A stretch of DNA of 64,000 nt from Lactiplantibacillus nangangensis (GTDB lineage Bacteria > Bacillota > Bacilli > Lactobacillales > Lactobacillaceae): assembly GCF_005405065.1 (NCBI RefSeq), contig NZ_BJDI01000009.1:62001-126000 (forward strand), written 5' to 3'. The position numbers and the translations under genes are program-made. The stretch's first letter is position 1; the number at the start of each line of letters is the position of its first letter. Under the pieces are notes generated by a model. The model saw only the letters and a list, made by a program, of their open reading frames with translations, ran no database searches and was not told where the DNA came from. Below are positions 19,223 through 28,310 of the stretch, in pieces.

Positions 19223-20388
19223 AACAAATTCAAAGCACCAACTCGTTCGACTGCTTCCACTAGCCGTTCTTCAGAAACGAGTAACCCAATCCGTACATAG
19301 CCTTCGCCATGCGGGCCAAACCCATTACAAGGCGCAACTGCTACGCTAGCTTGGTCTAGCAACAGATTCGCAAACTGCTCACTCGTCTGACCAGCTGGCA
19401 CTTTCATTAAAGCGTAAAATGCCCCGCCTGGCCGATAAGCTGGCCAATTAATTTTAGTTGCAGCCTTCAGTAACGCATTGCGTCGCGATTCATAGCGGTC
19501 ACTAATTTCACGTGCCGCACTTTGATCACTTTGAAGGGCGGCCATCCCAGCCCGTTGAATTGCGGGAAAAACACTGACAAACAAGTGATCCTGAATCAAG
19601 TTGATGGCTTCGATCATGTCCGCATTACCGGCCGCGAAACCGAGGCGCCACCCTGCCATGTTATAGGTCTTCGAAAATGAATAAAACTCAATGCCGACGT
19701 CTTTTGCCCCGGCACTTTGTAAGAAGCTAACTGGTTTTTGACCATCAAATCCAATCGCCCCATAGGCAAAATCACTGACGACCCCAATTTGATGTTTTTG
19801 AGCATAGGCCACCGTTTCGTCGTAGAATTCAGGATTAGCGACCGCCCCGGTTGGATTGTTCGGATAATTTAAATACATTAACTTGGCCGCATCCGCGACG
19901 GCGGGGTCAAAGCTTGCATAATCTGGCAAAAAGGCATTCTTTTCTAACAAAGGATAAGTTGCTAAGTTAACTTGCGCTAAGGCAACCCCCGAAAAGTAGT
20001 CTGGATAGCCAGGATCTGGCATCAAAATCGTTTCACCTGGGTTCATGAGGGCAAACGGTAATTCAACTAAACCAATTTTCGAGCCACCTAAAACCGCAAT
20101 TTCAGTTTCTGGGTCCAATTTGACACCATATTCACGTTCATAAAAGTCCGCACAAGCTTGTTTAAACGCTGGCTGACCGCGAAATTGGGCATATTTGTGA
20201 GTTGCTGGGTCTTGTGCCGCAGTTGCTAAGGCTTGAACAATAAAATCCGGCGTCGGCTGGTCAGGATTACCTTGCCCAACATTGATGACATCCGCGCCAC
20301 TGGCAATTTTGGCATTGACCCGTTGCACTAAACTCGCAAAAAATTGTTTAGGTAACTGTTGCATGACTTTTGATTCTGAAAACTTCAT
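19219..20388 (-). CDS. PLP-dependent aminotransferase (class I, MtnE/GlnT-like)
   Basis: This fold-type I aminotransferase has 389 residues. The PLP lysine is Lys240 in YSFSKTYNMAGWRLG, with NYPNNPTGAV near residue 174 and the substrate arginine region VRIGLL near the end. The ATG at 20388 follows GAGGGG; an upstream in-frame extension lacks a ribosome site. It lies 19 bp downstream of an omega-amidase gene. In Bacillus the same pairing serves glutamine transamination (methionine salvage or glutamine transaminase/omega-amidase). That role is inferred; the amino-acid specificity is unknown. Confidence 0.85.
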   Translation of the reverse strand: MKFSESKVMQQLPKQFFASLVQRVNAKIASGADVINVGQGNPDQPTPDFIVQALATAAQDPATHKYAQFRGQPAFKQACADFYEREYGVKLDPETEIAVLGGSKIGLVELPFALMNPGETILMPDPGYPDYFSGVALAQVNLATYPLLEKNAFLPDYASFDPAVADAAKLMYLNYPNNPTGAVANPEFYDETVAYAQKHQIGVVSDFAYGAIGFDGQKPVSFLQSAGAKDVGIEFYSFSKTYNMAGWRLGFAAGNADMIEAINLIQDHLFVSVFPAIQRAGMAALQSDQSAAREISDRYESRRNALLKAATKINWPAYRPGGAFYALMKVPAGQTSEQFANLLLDQASVAVAPCNGFGPHGEGYVRIGLLVSEERLVEAVERVGALNLF

Positions 20389-20407
20389 TAAAACACCCCT
20401 CGCCTTT

Positions 20408-21187
20408 CTACCGATACAATTCCGGACGCCGGTCAGCAAATACGGGAATCTCACCACGGACCTGCGTCACCTGAGTTAAATCCAAGTGAGCTGTCAGGAT
20501 CTGTGGGTGATCCTCAGCTTCAGCCACAATTTGGCCCAATGGATCGATCACTAAAGATTGCCCACCGAAACTATTATCAGGGTCACTCCCCACGCGATTG
20601 ACCGCCACAACAAACGCTTGATTTTCAATAGCCCGCGCTTGTAACAGGATTCGCCATTGTGGTAAGCGAACTGTCGGCCATTCAGCACTCACAAAAATCA
20701 CTTCTGGTCCTTGGGCCGCTTGTATCCGTAACCATTCTGGAAAACGGATATCATAACAAATCACCCCCATCGCCGGCACCTCATCAATCGGAAAAACATT
20801 TTTGGCTTTACCAGCGGTGATATAACGATCTTCCGCCATCAAGCCAAAGCGATGAACTTTGTCGTAACGGCTGAACAGTTCACCTTGCCGATTAAGGACT
20901 AACATTTCATTATAATAATCGCCATCGCGTTCAACCGCGACTGAACCACCAACAATATTGACCTTAAACCGTTTGGCAAGCTGACTGAGTACCTTCTGCG
21001 TGCGCTCACCATTTAAATCCGCTAAAGCCGACAAGCGGGTCAAGGCATAACCAGTGTTCCACATCTCTGGTAACACAATGACATCAACGGCTTGTTCAGC
21101 CGCCCGCGTCACGGCTGTCTCAATTTGCCGATAATTCTCATCGGGATTACCGAATTGAATATCTAACTGGGCTAACGCTACTTGCAT
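20408..21187 (-). CDS. Carbon-nitrogen hydrolase (omega-amidase-like)
   Basis: This nitrilase-superfamily amidase has 259 residues. The catalytic triad is visible: Glu41 (VLPEMWN), Lys110 (YDKVHRFG) and Cys144 (GVICYDIRFPEW). By family comparison it probably hydrolyses 2-oxoglutaramate or a related omega-amide made by the aminotransferase encoded 19 bp downstream. I used the ATG at 21187, which starts the conserved domain; a TTG six codons upstream is also open but has no better ribosome site. Cytoplasmic. Confidence 0.83.
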   Translation of the reverse strand: MQVALAQLDIQFGNPDENYRQIETAVTRAAEQAVDVIVLPEMWNTGYALTRLSALADLNGERTQKVLSQLAKRFKVNIVGGSVAVERDGDYYNEMLVLNRQGELFSRYDKVHRFGLMAEDRYITAGKAKNVFPIDEVPAMGVICYDIRFPEWLRIQAAQGPEVIFVSAEWPTVRLPQWRILLQARAIENQAFVVAVNRVGSDPDNSFGGQSLVIDPLGQIVAEAEDHPQILTAHLDLTQVTQVRGEIPVFADRRPELYR

Positions 21188-21365
21188 TTCATCACTGGCT
21201 TTCAATTAGAATTATTAAAATCATCTTAGAATAAACTAATAGTCCTTGCAAGGGACACTGATTTTTATTTATCACGCTACAGGCGCTTTGATTGACAGTC
21301 CGGCCAATTCCGCCTAGAATTGTTCAAGCAATTTACCGAGATTAAGACTGGAGGCTGTTATCACA

Positions 21366-23675
21366 GTGACAACATCAGACCAAGAACAACAGCAGGAACA
21401 ACAGCGTGTGGACGCCGTCATTAAACAGGTCAAGGCCCGTGCCAAAGAAACTGACCGTTTAGTTGCCAAGGCCCACCGCGAAACCGATGTGATTCAAAAA
21501 AACTACGGTGATAATAACTCCGTCAACACGTTCGAAGTCGATGACCGCATCGAAACGAACGCCGAGTTACAACAACAAAAGCAAATGGTCGAACGGGCCG
21601 TTGAATCTGAAGCCATCCTCAATCGCCAAGTTGGCGTTTTGAAAGACCTCAGTAATTCACCGTATTTCGGTCGCATCGATATTCAAGATAGTCCAGACGA
21701 AACACCCGAAAAGCTGTACATCGGGACCGCTTCTTTTGTCGACGAAAAGCAAAACTTTCTCGTTTACGACTGGCGTGCGCCAATTTCGTCGGTCTACTAC
21801 AACGGCACCTTGGGCAAAGTCAACTATCAAACACCGATGGGTGAACAAACAACTGAATTACAAAAAAAGCGCCAATTCCAAATCGATCATGGTCAAATTA
21901 AAAATATGTTTGATACTAACGAGACCGTGGGTGATGAAATTTTGCAAAGCGTCCTTGGTGAACAAAACGACGCCTACATGCAAAACATCGTCGCGACGAT
22001 TCAAAAGGAACAAAACGACATTATTCGGGATACTTACAGTGATTTATTAGTGGTTCAAGGGGTCGCTGGCTCCGGCAAAACATCCGCCATCTTACAGCGA
22101 ATTGCCTTCTTGCTCTATCACTCACGCGCCTCACTTGAAGCAGATCAAATGGTCCTATTTTCCCCGAACCGGCTGTTCAGTCACTACATTTCCGAAGTGT
22201 TGCCAAGTTTAGGCGAACGGAATATGCGCCAAGTGACGCTGGCCGAATTTCTCAGCGCGCGCTTCCAAGGGTTGACCGTTGAGAGCCTCTTTGAGCGCTA
22301 TGAACGTGACCGGCAAAGCATGACACAGATGCCAGCCATTCGGCAATTTCAAGAAAGCGCCGACTTTATGCAACAAGTCGACGCCTACTGTCATCAATTA
22401 CCCGCTGACCAAATGCGATTTACAAATATCGTGTTTAATGGTGAGGTCTTCTTTTCACGCGCAGAAATCACGGCCATCGCGACGGCCTTACCCGCGGCCA
22501 TGCAACCAGCCGATCGTTTCTTGAGTATTAAGAACACGCTGATCAAACGACTTAAACACCGCATCGACCACGAAGCTCAAGCCGACTGGGTGAACGACAT
22601 CATTGACCAACTTAATGACGAAGACTATCACGATTGGCTTGGAGACAAGCGCCGCGGGGATTTCCAATCCTTAGATGATGAAGTCTTTTACATTGGCAAA
22701 CAAATCGTCACTAAGCGTTTACGCCAAGTTTACGATGCCATTTACAATGGTTACTTTTTAGATACTTATGAACAATATAATGACTTTTTAAACCAGCTTG
22801 ACCGGCCAACTGCCATCGACCCTGCTCAGTGGCAGGCTCGAATTCAACAATTCCAAGCTGGGATCGAATATCATCGAATTGCGTTGTTGGATTGTGCCCC
22901 ATTATTGCTCTTGCGCGACAGCTTGACCGGGAGTGGTCAAAATCGGCGGATGCAGTATATTTTCGTGGATGAAATGCAAGATTATTCATTAGCTCAGTTA
23001 CTATACATCAAACATGCCTTTCCGCTCGCCAAGTTCACGCTATTAGGTGACAGTGAACAAGCGTTGTTCAAGGACATTGAACGGCCACAGCAACTGCTCG
23101 AACGGTTGCGTGATGCCTTTAACGTTCGCCGAGCTAATTTGATCACCTTAAACAAGAGCTACCGTTCAACGTTACAGATTACTAATTTTGCCAAAGCCTT
23201 GTTACCCGATGGCGACCAAATTCAAGCCTTTACTCGTGAAGGTGACTTGCCGAAAGTCATGATTCGTTATGGTGAAGATAGCGCCTTAAAGGGTCTGCTA
23301 ACTGAAGTAACTCAACAGTTAGAACACACCAAAACGGTCGCCGTGCTGACCAAAGACTTGGCCGAAAGCAAAAAAGTCTATCAGTATTTGAAACACCAAA
23401 CAATTGCGACCTTAATGGCTGACAGTGACCGTACCATGCCACAGGGTGTCATTGTGATGCCCATCTATCTCGCCAAAGGGTTAGAGTTTGACGCCGTTAT
23501 TGCCTATGATGTTTCTGCTAAAAATTACCCAGATGCCGCATCGGTTGGGCTGCTATATACGATTGCTTCTCGCGCAATGCACCATCTCACCCTTTTAAGT
23601 GTCGACGACGTTTCGCCGCTTATTGCCCATTTAGATCCAACGCTATTTACCATTGAACATCAAGTTCGTGTTTGA
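21366..23675 (+). CDS. helD: HelD-like RNA polymerase recycling factor (UvrD/Rep-type ATPase)
   Basis: This superfamily 1 helicase-like protein has 769 residues. It begins with a glutamine-rich and coiled-coil arm (about residues 5-95) that in HelD enters the RNA polymerase secondary channel. Walker A is GVAGSGKT (232-239), Walker B is FVDEMQDYS in the middle, and motif-like LNKSYRST and KGLEFDAVI follow. HelD factors release stalled RNA polymerase from DNA. The start is a GTG preceded by GGAGG. It is a single-gene unit, divergent from the amidase, with its own terminator. Confidence 0.85.
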   Translation: MTTSDQEQQQEQQRVDAVIKQVKARAKETDRLVAKAHRETDVIQKNYGDNNSVNTFEVDDRIETNAELQQQKQMVERAVESEAILNRQVGVLKDLSNSPYFGRIDIQDSPDETPEKLYIGTASFVDEKQNFLVYDWRAPISSVYYNGTLGKVNYQTPMGEQTTELQKKRQFQIDHGQIKNMFDTNETVGDEILQSVLGEQNDAYMQNIVATIQKEQNDIIRDTYSDLLVVQGVAGSGKTSAILQRIAFLLYHSRASLEADQMVLFSPNRLFSHYISEVLPSLGERNMRQVTLAEFLSARFQGLTVESLFERYERDRQSMTQMPAIRQFQESADFMQQVDAYCHQLPADQMRFTNIVFNGEVFFSRAEITAIATALPAAMQPADRFLSIKNTLIKRLKHRIDHEAQADWVNDIIDQLNDEDYHDWLGDKRRGDFQSLDDEVFYIGKQIVTKRLRQVYDAIYNGYFLDTYEQYNDFLNQLDRPTAIDPAQWQARIQQFQAGIEYHRIALLDCAPLLLLRDSLTGSGQNRRMQYIFVDEMQDYSLAQLLYIKHAFPLAKFTLLGDSEQALFKDIERPQQLLERLRDAFNVRRANLITLNKSYRSTLQITNFAKALLPDGDQIQAFTREGDLPKVMIRYGEDSALKGLLTEVTQQLEHTKTVAVLTKDLAESKKVYQYLKHQTIATLMADSDRTMPQGVIVMPIYLAKGLEFDAVIAYDVSAKNYPDAASVGLLYTIASRAMHHLTLLSVDDVSPLIAHLDPTLFTIEHQVRV

Positions 23676-23679
23676 TTAA

Positions 23680-23735
23680 AAAAAGTCCTGAACGTGCTAA
23701 TTCTAGTTAGAATTGGCGTCGTTCAGGGCTTTTTT
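23680..23735. terminator. Bidirectional terminator after helD
   Basis: AAAAGTCCTGAACG pairs with CGTTCAGGGCTTTTT. It overlaps the end of the convergent membrane-protein gene and has A/T runs on both sides. Confidence 0.8.
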
Positions 23736-24081
23736 AGTTCAATCGATGCTTTACTTGTCGAGCTACTTCACCAGCAATCCCTAATCCCAGTGCGAGCTGT
23801 AGTAAACGTAACCCAAATGGATTCGTCCCCACAATGGTCGGTCGCATAATTAGGTCAAGAATGCCACTTAGGGCAACAACCATTAGGATCATACTCCCTA
23901 AACCAATGATTACTGTCAGCGTTTGCCGAACAGGTGATTTGGCTTGAAAGTCTGCCTGAGCGGTTTCGTTTTGGCCAACATAGCCCCGAACTAACTCTGA
24001 CAACCCAAAATTACGTTCAATTAAAACTGCCGCAAAACTAAATAATGCTAATCGAATCAGAATACTCATCGTTAAAATCAA
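23734..24081 (-). CDS. Small integral membrane protein of unknown function
   Basis: This protein of 115 residues has three or four hydrophobic segments (about residues 3-22, 50-75 and 90-108). I do not recognise the family. The start is most likely the TTG at 24081, eight bases after GGAG; a GTG three codons upstream falls inside that site. It is monocistronic and convergent with helD. The C-terminus is basic (RQVKHRLN), which suggests a cytoplasmic end. No function can be assigned. Confidence 0.6.
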   Translation of the reverse strand: MILTMSILIRLALFSFAAVLIERNFGLSELVRGYVGQNETAQADFQAKSPVRQTLTVIIGLGSMILMVVALSGILDLIMRPTIVGTNPFGLRLLQLALGLGIAGEVARQVKHRLN

Positions 24082-24090
24082 TTTAGTCAC

Positions 24091-24401
24091 TCCTTATGTT
24101 TGAGAGGTCAGCCAACTGTTACCCTAATTGTACGCGCCATTTTAGATGATTGGCGCAACTTTACACAAACACAACAATCTTTACCAAGAATAAATGACAC
24201 TAGAACAAATTACGAAATTGACTAATAGAAACTGAAAGTAGGTGATTAGCCAAATTGACTCATTATCCAGGCTAAATTTCAACCAAAACAATCGCCGACC
24301 GTCACTCATTACTGTCTCACTGATGTTAAAAACTGGTAGATTGCTGCTAAACCTGTTATATTGCATACAGTGATACGCCAAGCAAAGGTCACGATAACCG
24401 T
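24091..24401. other. Gene-free stretch before the HigBA-type module
   Basis: This 311-bp AT-rich stretch has no gene I can support. An open minus-strand frame at 24181-24381 lacks a ribosome site. The right end, with GCATAC at 24363 and GTATGC at 24404, probably holds the toxin-antitoxin promoter. Confidence 0.45.
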
Positions 24402-24773
24402 ATGTATGCGATCACTTCATATTCAGCACAGTCAGATTATGACGAAATAGCACTATTTTTCACCAGACTTAGTCAAAGCCATCAACAGGCTGACGTGGCA
24501 TTGATGCGTAAAATCACGCATCAACTCAATCTGTTAGCCGAACTTGCTCCTCAACTTGGAATGCCACATTCTAAAAAGCTTAAGGGCTTGCGCTATTCGC
24601 TGTACGAATTGCGGCCGATACCAGAAAGAATTTTTTACACCATTACTACCGACAATCAGATTATTTTGCTACATCACTATACTAAACGTCAAAATAAAAC
24701 GAATTCACGTCAGATAAAAACCGCCATCCGTCACTATGACGTTTGGTTAAAACGAAAGGAGTTCTTGCAATGA
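24402..24773 (+). CDS. RelE/HigB-type toxin
   Basis: This protein of 123 residues is of the RelE/HigB (phage Gp49-like) superfamily, ribosome-dependent mRNA endonucleases. The family core is visible in KKLKGLRYSLYELRP followed by RIFYTITTDNQIILLHHYTKR, and the C-terminus is lysine- and arginine-rich. The gene overlaps the antitoxin start by ATGA, and the toxin-first order is characteristic of higBA. The ribosome site before this ATG is weak, so the toxin may be poorly translated compared with the antitoxin. Confidence 0.82.
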   Translation: MYAITSYSAQSDYDEIALFFTRLSQSHQQADVALMRKITHQLNLLAELAPQLGMPHSKKLKGLRYSLYELRPIPERIFYTITTDNQIILLHHYTKRQNKTNSRQIKTAIRHYDVWLKRKEFLQ

Positions 24774-25051
24774 CTGCTTGGAACTGGAAAGACTTCAAGT
24801 CAACAATTCAAAATATCACACCCCATGAGATGTCACTAATTGACACGTTGAGTGAACTTCAAGTCGAACGACAACGTCAAGGAATCAGTCAGTCAGACTT
24901 TGCCAATCAGCTTGGTATCTCATTAGCGGAACTGAACGCAGTGGAGACACTTGATACAATGCCAGATACTGGTCTACTTCAAAAATATGCTGCAAACTTA
25001 AATTACCCATTCCATTTAAAACAAAAACCAATCACAACAGAAACGAAATAA
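24770..25051 (+). CDS. XRE-family antitoxin (HigA-type)
   Basis: This 93-residue protein has a helix-turn-helix in residues about 35-75 (RQRQGISQSDFANQLGIS and onward). It should bind the HigB-like toxin and repress the pair. The start is the ATG at 24770, overlapping the toxin stop and preceded by a strong AAAGGAG site. A longer frame beginning at 24743 has no ribosome site. Confidence 0.82.
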   Translation: MTAWNWKDFKSTIQNITPHEMSLIDTLSELQVERQRQGISQSDFANQLGISLAELNAVETLDTMPDTGLLQKYAANLNYPFHLKQKPITTETK

Positions 25052-25063
25052 TCACAACTCAAA

Positions 25064-25101
25064 TGACGTCCACTACAATCATCAACTCGTAGTGGACGTC
25101 A
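25064..25101. terminator. Bidirectional terminator, HigA gene / antiporter gene
   Basis: A perfect 13-bp inverted repeat (TGACGTCCACTAC / GTAGTGGACGTCA) with a 12-nt loop lies between the convergent antitoxin and antiporter genes. Confidence 0.85.
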
Positions 25102-25124
25102 CTATTTTTGAAACTTATTAAAGG

Positions 25125-26288
25125 TTACGCTTCAGCCGTCGATGGTGCCCGGTGAATTGCATCTTTCAAAACAAATGGGGCAATCATGGTAACTAAGATT
25201 ATCACTAAAATAATATCAGAATAATAGTTACTCGATAACAAATGCGCCGAGAACCCGATCTGCGCCGTAATCAGGGCCATTTCACCGCGAGAAATCATCC
25301 CCGCGCCGACTAAATAATTACTATGCGCACTAAACCCATTCAACTTGGCTCCTAAACCGCAACCAATCAACTTGGTCAGGACGCCCAACACGGTCATCAC
25401 CGCCACGAACGGCAACGATTGCCAGAACCCATCGAAAGTCATATTTAATCCGACACTAACAAAGAAAATCGGAATAAAAATCGTATAGCCGACCGGTTCA
25501 ATGCTAACGTCGACCTGATGCTGATAATCAGTTTGAGCAATCGCGGTGCCCGCAAAGAATGCCCCAATCGCCCCACTCAGGCCGACTATTTCCGCTAACC
25601 ACGCCATTGCCAAACAAATAATAACGGACATAATCGTCGGACTGACTGCCATCAACAAATGATTACTTAGGCTCATCAAGGCTGGCGCAATCCAGCGTGT
25701 TAATAAGAACACACCAACAAAGAAAGCGGCCTGCTCCAGTAAAACTAACCACAGTGCAGTCTGCGCATGACCACCTTGATCACCCATCATCGAAATCATA
25801 ATACTGAGTAAAATGACCCCAATAATGTCATCCGCTACGGCGGCACCCAGAATCGTCGCGCCTTCCTTCGTATCTAACGCTTTAAATTCTTTTAGCACCT
25901 CGACCGAGATTGAAACTGAAGTAGCTGAAAAAATCACGCCAATGAATAACGATTCAAACCAGGTGAAGTGGAAAAAGTAACTCGTGCCACCCATGATCAG
26001 GACAGGGAAAATCACACCAATCACAGCCACAACAATGGCTGGCCGTAAATACTTTTTCAATAAAGCCAAATTACTCTCTAGCCCACCGATGAACATTAAG
26101 ACGATCACACCTAAATCCGAGAATGTCTGGACTAGATTAGTCAGGTGAACCACATTAAAGATTGCTGGACCTAAGATGACTCCCACCAAAATTTCACCAA
26201 TGACGGCCGGAATCCCAATGCGATGGGAAAAGTGCCCGGCTAAAGTCGTTGCTAACAATAAAATACATAATGTGCCTAAAAAACTCAT
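25125..26288 (-). CDS. Cation:proton antiporter (CPA2 family, KefB/NapA-like)
   Basis: This is an integral membrane antiporter exchanging Na+ or K+ for protons, with 387 residues and about 12 membrane segments. Typical CPA2 features are HFSHRIGIPAVIGEILVGVILGP in part near the N-terminus and the double-aspartate VADDIIGVILL in the middle. No C-terminal RCK/TrkA-N domain is present, so it is the short form. The start is the ATG at 26288, eight bases after AAAGGA. It stands alone, and the ion preference is unknown. Confidence 0.85.
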   Translation of the reverse strand: MSFLGTLCILLLATTLAGHFSHRIGIPAVIGEILVGVILGPAIFNVVHLTNLVQTFSDLGVIVLMFIGGLESNLALLKKYLRPAIVVAVIGVIFPVLIMGGTSYFFHFTWFESLFIGVIFSATSVSISVEVLKEFKALDTKEGATILGAAVADDIIGVILLSIMISMMGDQGGHAQTALWLVLLEQAAFFVGVFLLTRWIAPALMSLSNHLLMAVSPTIMSVIICLAMAWLAEIVGLSGAIGAFFAGTAIAQTDYQHQVDVSIEPVGYTIFIPIFFVSVGLNMTFDGFWQSLPFVAVMTVLGVLTKLIGCGLGAKLNGFSAHSNYLVGAGMISRGEMALITAQIGFSAHLLSSNYYSDIILVIILVTMIAPFVLKDAIHRAPSTAEA

Positions 26289-26329
26289 AGTCGCCATCCT
26301 TTATTAAAGCTTAGGTTCCATGATACACC

Positions 26330-27706
26330 TTATTCTTGGTTCATTTTAATCGCGTGGGCCGCTAATGCACGGCGAATCGCATACTGACTCAGGCCAATTG
26401 CCAGGCCAATCAGCGCCGGTGCGACCCAATCCATGCCATATTTGGCAAATGGTAAGTATTTCGCATCTAGTGCTAATAAATTTTGAACCCAAGCTTGCCG
26501 AGTGATGATGGCAGGGGCTGCGTTTAACGCATCCAAACAGGCTGGAATCAGCGTCAATGCCGTCGTCCAGCGATAGACCATCGAATCGCGGCGAAATAGT
26601 GGCGACGTGATCGACAAAATAATCAACGTAATCGCCAGTGGATAGAGAAACATCAGCATTGGCGTCGACCAAGCAATAATCTGATCCAAGCCAATATTGG
26701 CAATCAAGAATGACGCACCACACGCCAGCTGATTCCAAGTCCGATAGGCGATACGTGGAAATTTGGCATGCAAAGCTTCCGAGAAAGACGATGACAACCC
26801 CACCGCGGTCGTCAAACAAGTCAACGTTGCCATAATCGCTAAGATAATTTCACCGGGAATACCCAAAAATGCGTTGGCAATTTGTGAAAAAGCTAAGCCA
26901 CCATCGACTGACAACTTGAAGGCCGTTAAAGAAGTCGCCCCAATCCAGATTAAGCCAAGATAGATCAACGCTTCGAGGGCGATACTCAGCAAACTGGATT
27001 TGGCCGCCGTTTTCGCAATTGCAGTTGGGTTATGCTGCCCCAACCCACGAATCGCATTAACGACCACGATGCCGAACAACAACGCGGCTAACGCATCCAT
27101 CGTATTGTAGCCTTGCAAAAAACCATTCAAGAAAGCCCCAGTCTGATAACTCGCCGTGACCTTCGCCGTATTAGCCTTACCCAATGGTTGAGCAAACGCA
27201 AAGCCAAAGATTAACGCTAATAAAATTAGAAAGGCGGGATTCAACAATTTGCCAATTGCGGCCATAATCCCCGAAGGCTGACGCGACGCCCAATAAGTAA
27301 TGCCAAAGAAGATCAGTGAGTAGCCCGCTAAGAATAATGGCGCTTGACTAGCACTCACATGCCCCGCAATCCCAATTTGAAAAGGTGTCGTGGCAGTCCG
27401 TGGCGTTGCAAACAAGGGTCCCAACGTCGCACAAGTCAGAACCATGAACAAGGTTGCATAGCGTTTGCCAATTGGCCGCGCTAAATCATAAATTCCAGTA
27501 CTGCGGGTGACACTGATTGCAATAATGCCTAATAATGGCAATAACGTCCCCGTTAACAAAAATCCCAATCCCGCGGTCAACCAATGGGCCCCAGCGAGTT
27601 GTCCCAAATGAATCGGAAAGATTAAATTACCCGCGCCAAAGAACATGCCGAATAACATTGAACCAATAATGAGATATTGTTTAAATGATAACTTTTTTGA
27701 TTGCAT
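26330..27706 (-). CDS. brnQ: Branched-chain amino acid transporter BrnQ (LIVCS family)
   Basis: This is a Na+- or H+-coupled carrier for leucine, isoleucine and valine, with 458 residues and about 12 membrane segments. The start SFKQYLIIGSMLFGMFFGAGNLIFP is, in part, the family signature. The AAAGGAG site lies 8 nt before the ATG. A T-box leader upstream ties expression to charging of a tRNA. A 17-codon open frame with a strong ribosome site lies between the leader terminator and this gene. Confidence 0.92.
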   Translation of the reverse strand: MQSKKLSFKQYLIIGSMLFGMFFGAGNLIFPIHLGQLAGAHWLTAGLGFLLTGTLLPLLGIIAISVTRSTGIYDLARPIGKRYATLFMVLTCATLGPLFATPRTATTPFQIGIAGHVSASQAPLFLAGYSLIFFGITYWASRQPSGIMAAIGKLLNPAFLILLALIFGFAFAQPLGKANTAKVTASYQTGAFLNGFLQGYNTMDALAALLFGIVVVNAIRGLGQHNPTAIAKTAAKSSLLSIALEALIYLGLIWIGATSLTAFKLSVDGGLAFSQIANAFLGIPGEIILAIMATLTCLTTAVGLSSSFSEALHAKFPRIAYRTWNQLACGASFLIANIGLDQIIAWSTPMLMFLYPLAITLIILSITSPLFRRDSMVYRWTTALTLIPACLDALNAAPAIITRQAWVQNLLALDAKYLPFAKYGMDWVAPALIGLAIGLSQYAIRRALAAHAIKMNQE

Positions 27707-27743
27707 AGGCTTTACTCCTTTTAAAATCCTGAGTGACGATCAA

Positions 27744-27797
27744 TTAAGAACAGCCAAGCACTCGATACAACCCACCATGACTTGCTTTTACACACAT
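27744..27797 (-). CDS. Putative 17-aa leader peptide between the T-box and brnQ
   Basis: An ATG ending at 27797 is preceded 8 nt upstream by GGGAGG and opens a frame of 17 codons (MCVKASHGGLYRVLGCS). It stops 37 bp before brnQ. The strong ribosome site is the only coding evidence. The peptide has cysteines at positions 2 and 16 and no run of branched-chain residues. It could be a real small protein, a translational coupler or a chance frame. Confidence 0.35.
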   Translation of the reverse strand: MCVKASHGGLYRVLGCS

Positions 27798-27820
27798 GTT
27801 GATAACCTCCCTGAATAAAC

Positions 27821-28165
27821 AAAAAAGCGTCCTCTGAAAACCCAAAATTGGATTTTCAGAGGACGCTATCGCGCGGTACCACCTCATCTGATAACTTTTC
27901 AACAACAGTTATCCACTTATCGCGTACGGCTGTGGGTAAGTGAGCTGCTTCATTTTCTGAAACGTGTGTTTGTCGCCAGTGACCTGTGCCCGCTACGCAC
28001 TAGCACGATAATGGGTGCCCCCAGCTAATACTGACAATTGTTCGCATTAGCCGTTCACAGGTTACTTTCACAACGTTACCAAGGTCGACTTCCACCAGCC
28101 GTCGACTCGCTGAACTCGGTTAAGTTACTACTCTCCTGATCATCACGATTGTTTCTCATTTATTT
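27821..28165 (-). ncRNA. T-box riboswitch of brnQ
   Basis: The minus strand has the T-box core AGGTGGTACCGCG (about 27872-27885). It is followed by a strong terminator with arms GCGTCCTCTGAAAA / TTTTCAGAGGACGC and six T (27821-27866). The upstream 280 nt have stem I features (GGAGAGTAG, GGCTGGTGGAAG). A branched-chain amino acid is expected from the gene; I could not settle the specifier codon by eye. Confidence 0.88.
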
Positions 28166-28177
28166 TTAATATTTGCA

Positions 28178-28206
28178 ATCATAAACTCATTATCACGGCT
28201 TGTCAA
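28178..28206 (-). promoter_or_regulatory. Promoter of the brnQ T-box leader
   Basis: On the minus strand TTGACA (28201-28206) is followed after exactly 17 nt by TATGAT (28178-28183). This is near-consensus for the housekeeping sigma factor. Confidence 0.8.
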
Positions 28207-28215
28207 CTCGTGTCG

Positions 28216-28250
28216 CGAAAAAAGTTATCCACCGTGGATAACTTTTTTCG
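28216..28250 (-). terminator. Terminator of the Cof-type HAD gene
   Basis: A perfect 15-bp inverted repeat (CGAAAAAAGTTATCC / GGATAACTTTTTTCG) with a 5-nt loop lies downstream of the HAD gene, just before the brnQ promoter. Confidence 0.85.
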
Positions 28251-28310
28251 ACTTGTCTCACTTAAAATTTTACTTTTCCACAGTCCTGTTGAAAAGTCGT
28301 TCGGTTACCC

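Noticed and set aside
24181-24381. Open frame of 66 codons on the minus strand before the HigBA-type module
   Set aside because: It starts with TTG, has no ribosome site, no recognisable similarity and lies where the promoter of the divergent module is expected.
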